DNA of 64,000 nucleotides from positions 232,769 through 296,768 of the forward strand of contig NMRB01000164.1 in the NCBI GenBank assembly GCA_002633025.1, read 5' to 3'. The notes under the pieces are model-generated. The model was not told where the DNA came from. It saw only the letters and a program-made list of their open reading frames with translations, and did not search any database. Positions 59,280-64,000 of this stretch are shown here, one piece after another. The position numbers and the translations under genes are program-made. Each line of letters starts with the position of its first letter. Position 1 is the stretch's first letter. This DNA is from Notospermus geniculatus (taxonomy: Eukaryota; Nemertea; Pilidiophora; Heteronemertea; Lineidae).

Positions 59280-60921
59280 TTAAAAACAAAGTCCCATCTG
59301 CGAGTTCTGCCTGCTGATTTGCTTCTTGTAGGTTCACAATCAAACCATCTAACACTTCTGCTAGCTTTTCCAGAGCCTTTTCATCACCGTCCTTCACAGG
59401 TTCAAAGTTCTCCAGTTCCTCTATGCGCAATAACAATCCTCGCCTTTTTCCTCCATATTTTCGCTCCAACCTTTGTTTTGCCATCTCATAAGCTGCTGCT
59501 GAATATCCAAGATTCTCGATAACCGTCAGCGCCTCCCCTCCAAGGCATTCCCTCAATCTCAACAACTTGTATTCCGGAGTGGCGGATGTTCTATCCACGC
59601 ACGCGTAAAACGCCGCTTTCCATCCTTCGTATGCCTTTTTGTTGCCTACAAACTTTGGGATAGACACTCGCCGCAAACTACTGCTAACATCAGAGTCCAA
59701 TCTTTGCGATGAGCTTATCTGAGTAGTTGGCATCGACCATATTCCTTGATCTAGTTCTGGATGCGGTGTATAGGACAAACTAGATGCTCCTTGATCATGT
59801 CCATAATAAGTCCTTGAAGCCGGCCTTGGAGTATAAAACGTAGACATTCGTGGTTGACTGACAATAGACGAATAACTCGGGATACAGCTCTCCTGTGAGA
59901 CAAATCCTTCCACAAGGCCCACTCTCTGGGTTACCAGAGTTGATGCGTACATATTTCCTGGCATAGGCCTTCGAAATCCTGGTGTGGACCAAGCTGAACT
60001 GGCATGACACGATGTGGCTCCCTGACTCTGGGCTGATGCTGACACCCACGGTGACCGATTAACAGATGGGGTGGTGACAGGTGGCTGGCTTGATACGAGT
60101 TGTGGTGGTGCAGAAACCCATGGCGACAAATTCACACGCGATGTTGTAGTGGACGATTGACTGGATGCAGGAACCGGTGGTGCAGGACCTAATGGCGACA
60201 AATTCACACTAACACCAGTAACAGGCGGTGTGGCAGCAGATGGTTCGCTCGATACTGGAACATTGTTATTTCTGTCAGTGTCCGAAGATAGCCTAGTGCT
60301 AGTGCAAGTGTGGGAACTGGTCGTCGAAACATGACCGGACTGACTGCTTTCCTCTCCGATAGCGTAGGTAGCAGCCCTCAATCGCTTGTAGTACTCCGCT
60401 GTTGCTGTAAACACCTCCTTGTACTCGAATTCCATCTGTTCCATCTCATTGCAAACTTTATCGAATTGATCCAACTCACCCCGTGCCATCAGTTCGTACG
60501 ACAAAGAGCTCATATTTTCGACTGCCTGTTGCTGTGCTAGGTCTACCAGCTTTGAGATCTGCTGCACCTCCTCAACTGGTGCATCCTGCGACACGGCTAT
60601 CATTAATTTCTTTCGAATTCTAGTGAAAGCTGACTTTAGCTTGGCCTTTTCTACTCTCAGTTCTCTAACACGAAATTGATACCCATCATCCTCTTCTTCT
60701 CCGTATTCCTCATCCTCTTCTACTTCCACTAGGCCTACGTCGACATCATCCTCATCGGCCTGCATGTCGTGTGCATTAGTTTGTACATTGGCCTGCTTCA
60801 GACCCTCGTCGGCATGCATGTCGCGTGCATTACCCTGTGCATCGGCCTGCTTCGGATCTACCGGGCCTGTGGCGGTCTTCGCCGCTCCATTTACATCATC
60901 ATTTTTGCCGTTTTGACTCAT
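59280..60921 (-). pseudogene. BEL/Pao gag-like protein
   Basis: 611-codon ORF from the ATG at 60921; residues 1-546 are element sequence and the rest, to 59086, is read-through into the MITE. An acidic stretch (VEVEEDEEYGEEEDDGY, about 67-83) is followed by a helical/coiled-coil region (85-190), a long Ser/Thr/Pro-rich linker (195-400), and a DUF1759-like Gag core with VSIPKFVGNKKAYEGWKAAF, YKLLRLRECLGGEA, AYEMAKQRLERKYGG. In BEL/Pao elements this core builds the particle shell. The start is the first ATG after the 5' LTR and primer-binding region. Confidence 0.85.
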
Positions 60922-60947
60922 TTTTGTTACCTTTTTCGTACTTCAAC

Positions 60948-60963
60948 TACACTACTGCTACCA
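60948..60963 (-). promoter_or_regulatory. Candidate primer-binding site
   Basis: On the minus strand TGGTAGCAGTAGTG begins two bases after the 5' LTR. TGG at the start fits pairing with a tRNA CCA end; the tRNA species is not determined. Confidence 0.5.
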
Positions 60964-60965
60964 GA

Positions 60966-61185
60966 TGTTCCCTTGTAAGAACTGAAATGTCTTTCTTTTC
61001 ATGTAAATCGGCTTTATTTTCAATAAACAACTGCGACATATGAACATTTGTCCCGCTCTATTCCCGCCATGGTCCTGCACAAGCACATGGTACATTAGTT
61101 TCAAAACTTAAACTTAGGTGGCAGCACCTGACGGTATGAGAACGAACACGTCTGGTTGTGACTGTCTTCGAGCTCCTCCAGGACA
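60966..61185 (-). repeat. BEL/Pao 5' LTR
   Basis: 220 bp, TG...CA, direct copy of 53053-53272. Followed outside by the ATATG target duplication. Confidence 0.9.
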
Positions 61186-61235
61186 ATATGAACTTGATCT
61201 CATGCCAATACATGTAGCTCACCACATGGTTGACC

Positions 61236-61262
61236 NCACACACACACACGCACACACAGACA
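61236..61262. repeat. CA microsatellite next to a single N
   Basis: CACACACACACACGCACACA run beginning at an ambiguous base. Confidence 0.85.
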
Positions 61263-61353
61263 GACACCATGACCAAAAACAATATGGTTCCCGATCTTAA
61301 TGATCGGGAACCATAAAAAGCACATCGTCCACATCTGCAGGAAATAATAGTGC

Positions 61354-61465
61354 CTGGTATTCATAAAAGTTAGCCAAGGCTTTTACTTATTTGCAAAGCA
61401 AGGTCCAATGTTAATGTACTGCAGAACTTCAAGTAAAAGCATTTGCTACCTTTTATGAATATCAG
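61354..61465. mobile_element. 112-bp MITE (GGTATTCATAAAAG)
   Basis: CTGGTATTCATAAAAGTTAGC and the inverse of CTGATATTCATAAAAGGTAGC form the ends; AAGTAAAAGC / GCTTTTACTT lies inside. It lies within the LINE endonuclease region. Confidence 0.7.
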
Positions 61466-61919
61466 CCAATATGCCTGAAAGACTGAACTTGGAAGCGCAT
61501 GATACCTGCCTGTCTGATCACAAACTCATCACATTCAGTTTAACATTGAAAGGTTGTGCTAAAACTTCTCAGATCCCTCGGACTAAAATACTACTAGAAA
61601 GATCCAGGATGTTGATGTTCATGAATTTGTCAATGATGTAATAGGCTCCTTTTGTCAGTCCAAGTCATCGGGTCCCAACGAATCCTTCTCACGAATGCAC
61701 ATTGTCCTGGCTGCAACTATTGACAAGCATGCACCCTCAAAGGTGACCAAACCCCAAACACGTCAGTTTGACCCGTGGATGTCCAAAGAGGTGCTTGCGG
61801 CCAGGGTTCTTCGCAGACGTTACGAAGCTCGTTGGCGATCTACTGGACTTACAGTCCGCAACGAAATATACCGAAGAATCACCTTTCTCCGGTCACTGTC
61901 AGATATGCAAGACCTCTAA

Positions 61920-62286
61920 AATATTCATTGGCTCTTCATACCCCTTTTCGTGAGCGGCCAATGACAATTCGCCATGCAGTCCCAGTTGAAGTCATGCCAC
62001 TGTGACGATGGCTCCGCGGTGTCGATTTCAATGACTTGGGTGTTTGAATGGTCAACGCGAAGTACGCCGATGCAAATAGACCATTGTGCGGTCAGTAATC
62101 CCGGGCTACATTCATGCATAATCATGACAAAGGTTTTCCCATTGAACTTTGACGTTTATCATGAAGTGACCGGAGAAAGGTGATTCTGCGTTATTCAAAT
62201 CAAGTCCGTTTAACTACCGCGGCTAAACAGCAAAACGTGCTTATTATGTATCAAACGTTTCACGTGCGAAGTGCTCCCAGCGAACG
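61920..62286. other. Probable insert or decayed linker within the LINE
   Basis: LINE-like coding stops at 61919 and resumes at about 62287 (FTKLTGSHS). The 367 bp between have no LINE similarity and no clear terminal repeats. Confidence 0.4.
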
Positions 62287-63921
62287 TTGTTTCAAACTTT
62301 TACGAAGCTGACAGGCAGCCATAGTACTTGTTCAGTCACTCCACCTGGTGGTGACTCAGATGAGCAGCTTGCTAACAAACTTGTTGGCTTTTTCAGTGAT
62401 AAAATTGCTAACATCCGCAACGGCTTAGATCAACAAGGGCATAGTGACGATCAGCTTCATGTCTCAGGCGGCCCACTCAGAGTACCAACAACCCTCACGG
62501 CATTTGAACCTACAACTGCCAAAGAGCTGGAGAAGATCATAAAGAGTGCTCCAATGAAGACTTCCCTCCTTGATCCAATATCGGGGTCATTGCTTAAGGA
62601 GGTTCTCCCTTCCATTCTCCCATATTTGTTTGAGATGATAAATGACTCAATGTCCTCTGGTGTGTTTCCTGATGAGATGAAGCTGGCCGTGATTACGCCA
62701 TTACTTAAGAAACAGGGATTGGATAATACTGATTTTAAGAATTACCGCCCTGTTTCTAATTTGTCGTACGTCTCGAAGCTACTTGAGAGAGTTGTTGCTG
62801 CTCCCCTGCATAAACATCTTACCAACAACAATTTGTATGCCAAACACTAATCTGCCTATCGCCCTGGCCACAGTGTTGAGTCAGCGCTCCTCTCAATAAA
62901 GGATAGCGTTCTTAACAGCCTCGATCAGACGGCAGGTGTTGCCATGGTCCTTCTTGACTTGAGCGCTGCTTTCGACACAATAGATCGTTCCATCCCGATT
63001 AAGCGCCTCCAAGATAATTTTGGAATAGGTGGCATAGCTCTGACATGGTTCACTTCTTACTTATCTGGTCGCAGGTTGAGAGTAAAGGTTGGCGGCAGTC
63101 TCTCCGAGACTAGAGATCGTTTGTATGGTGTCCCATAGGGCAGTGTTTTAGGTTGTGTTATATTCTCATGTTATACTCAGCCACTTGAGAAGGTGTTTGG
63201 TCGCCATGAAATTTTGTGTCATTTCTACGCTGACGGCACACAAAGCTGGAAATCCTTCAGCTTTGCTAAGGTGACCTCATTGTCAGCAGTTCTCTCTCAA
63301 ATTGAAAGGTGTCTTGCTGATGTGCGTCTCTGGATGCTTGAGAACAAACTAAAACTGAATGACCTTAAAACTGAATTCCTGCTACTCCGGTCACCTAATC
63401 AAAGTCGCTTGTGCAATAAATCTGCTGTAGTCAAACTTCGAGATGCCACCATCAAGCCAACTCAATCTGCGAGAAATCTGGGATTTGTTTTTGATAGTGG
63501 CCTCACATGTCACGACCAGTAGCAGGTCCTTTCGGCAGGGTACTTCCATTTGCGGAATATTGCATCAGTGAATAAATACCTCCCAACAGATCTTCTCCTG
63601 ACCTTGGTTCATTCATTTGTAACATCCAGAATGGATTTCTGCAATGCCTTATATTTTGGTCTTCCGGAATATGAGTTACATCGATTGCAGAAACTTCAAA
63701 ATCAAGGGGCTCGCTTTGTCACTAACACACGGAGATGTGAGCATGTACTGAAACAATTACATTGGCTCCCTGTTAAACAGCGGATTGTTTTTAAGCTACT
63801 TATTTGCTTTCAGAGCTGTGCATGGCACTGGCCCTGCCTATCTCCGGTTGCCTCTCTTCCAGTCGCAGAGATCTACGAGACAGGATGTTGCACCACGACT
63901 TTGCACTATCTCTGCACGGAT

Positions 63922-64000
63922 TCTAGGACAATTGCCCCCCAGACAACTGCCCCCGGACAACTGCCCCNNNNNNNNNNNNNNNNNNNAACTGCCCCCCAGA
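63922..64000. repeat. 16-bp GGACAA(C/T)TGCCCCC array, cut by an N gap
   Basis: About five copies of GGACAACTGCCCCC-type units begin where LINE coding ends. 63968-63986 are N. Related to the arrays at 31574-31765 and 34364-34545. Confidence 0.8.

Larger units (their letters stand above)
53053..61185 (-). mobile_element. BEL/Pao LTR retrotransposon, 8.1 kb, minus strand
   Basis: Two 220-bp LTRs in direct orientation (53053-53272 and 60966-61185), each with TG...CA ends and about one difference between them, are flanked by the 5-bp duplication ATATG (53048-53052, 61186-61190). The order on the minus strand is gag, zinc knuckles, protease, reverse transcriptase, RNase H, integrase, with no envelope-like ORF: a BEL/Pao arrangement. 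The near-identical LTRs imply a recent insertion, yet the coding region already has a MITE, one frameshift and one nonsense codon. The 1.1 kb between the last coding block and the 3' LTR (53286-54400) has no ORF of note. Confidence 0.92.
52784..61282. mobile_element. Insertion in the LINE flanked by a 13-bp direct repeat
   Basis: TATGGTTCCCGAT occurs at 52771-52783 and 61283-61295, on either side of the whole block and between the two halves of the LINE endonuclease. The block consists of GATAT-type simple repeat, the BEL/Pao element, and a CA-rich tail with one N at 61236. The 13-bp duplication suits a retroposon whose body is mostly simple repeat and which was later hit by the BEL/Pao element. 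The right copy also forms a hairpin with GATCGGGAACCAT just downstream, so an alternative origin is possible. Confidence 0.55.
52103..63921 (+). mobile_element. CR1/L2-like LINE, decayed and interrupted by nested insertions
   Basis: Plus-strand pieces in the expected order. First comes an APE-type endonuclease start at 52103-52756 (LLNARSVSNK, FITETWL, GGGVALIY, VLGDFNLH). The endonuclease end follows at 61468-61640 (CLSDHKLITFSL), then a linker at 61695-61919, and reverse transcriptase at 62287-63910. The RT has FKNYRPVSNLSYVSKLLERV, LLDLSAAFDTID, a GVP block interrupted by a stop at 63136, YADG at about 63226 (the second catalytic Asp of YADD replaced by Gly), and LKLNDLKTEFLLL. Further stops lie at 62848 and 63520. 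The RT closely resembles the fragment at 33097-34345, so the same or a sister LINE family. The 3' end is cut off where a GGACAA array starts near 63922. Not functional. Confidence 0.8.

Overview
The window looks like non-model marine invertebrate genomic DNA. Evidence is intron-containing coding sequence, CR1/L2-like LINEs, a BEL/Pao LTR retrotransposon, tRNA-derived SINE heads, microsatellites, and a very high density of terminal-inverted-repeat (TIR) elements. Frequent words such as TAGGCCTA, ACCGGTAC and TACATGTA, and foldback elements with tandem-repeat ends, suit an echinoderm or another deuterostome; a lophotrochozoan is not excluded. The assembly has N gaps at 47090-47357 and 63968-63986 and single Ns at 2510 and 61236. 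Almost everything here is mobile DNA or its debris. The one gene I would call host-like is a small chromodomain gene on the minus strand (exons 50089-50259 and 47520-47813).

Region by region: 0-5 kb holds a GCAATGAAAAGGCAAT array, hairpins and a 699-bp TIR element. 5.5-11 kb holds two pieces of a transposase-like gene separated by hairpin elements and a long palindrome of tRNA-like units. 11-19 kb is a chain of non-autonomous TIR elements plus a zinc-finger pseudogene (18.1-19.1 kb).

19.2-39.5 kb is dominated by one giant inverted repeat. Its arms of about 4.8 and 3.6 kb, each with a matching GATCATC/TGTCATC satellite, surround an 11.8-kb core. Two different TTAA-target transposons sit at the identical TTAA in the opposite arms. 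The core contains a nested foldback with ~56-bp arrays, a second foldback with 16-bp GGACAA arrays split by a LINE, and the decayed C-terminal part of a large multi-copy invertebrate protein family.

41.5-47.4 kb is bracketed by perfect 32-bp inverted repeats with a TAT flank duplication. It carries a long, frameshifted copy of what appears to be the same protein family (42.6-45.8 kb), followed by TAGTCCG-type arrays. This is the best candidate for an undescribed transposon.

47.4-50.3 kb is the chromodomain gene, with a SINE and coiled-coil ORF fragments in its intron. 52.1-63.9 kb is a nest: a LINE, interrupted by an insert with a 13-bp flanking duplication, which contains an 8.1-kb BEL/Pao element (5-bp duplication, 220-bp LTRs differing at about one site), itself interrupted by a 281-bp TTAA MITE. 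The window ends in another 16-bp GGACAA array.

The genes do not form a pathway; the organising theme is repeated insertion and inverted duplication. All homology statements rest on recognising motifs by eye; no search was run.
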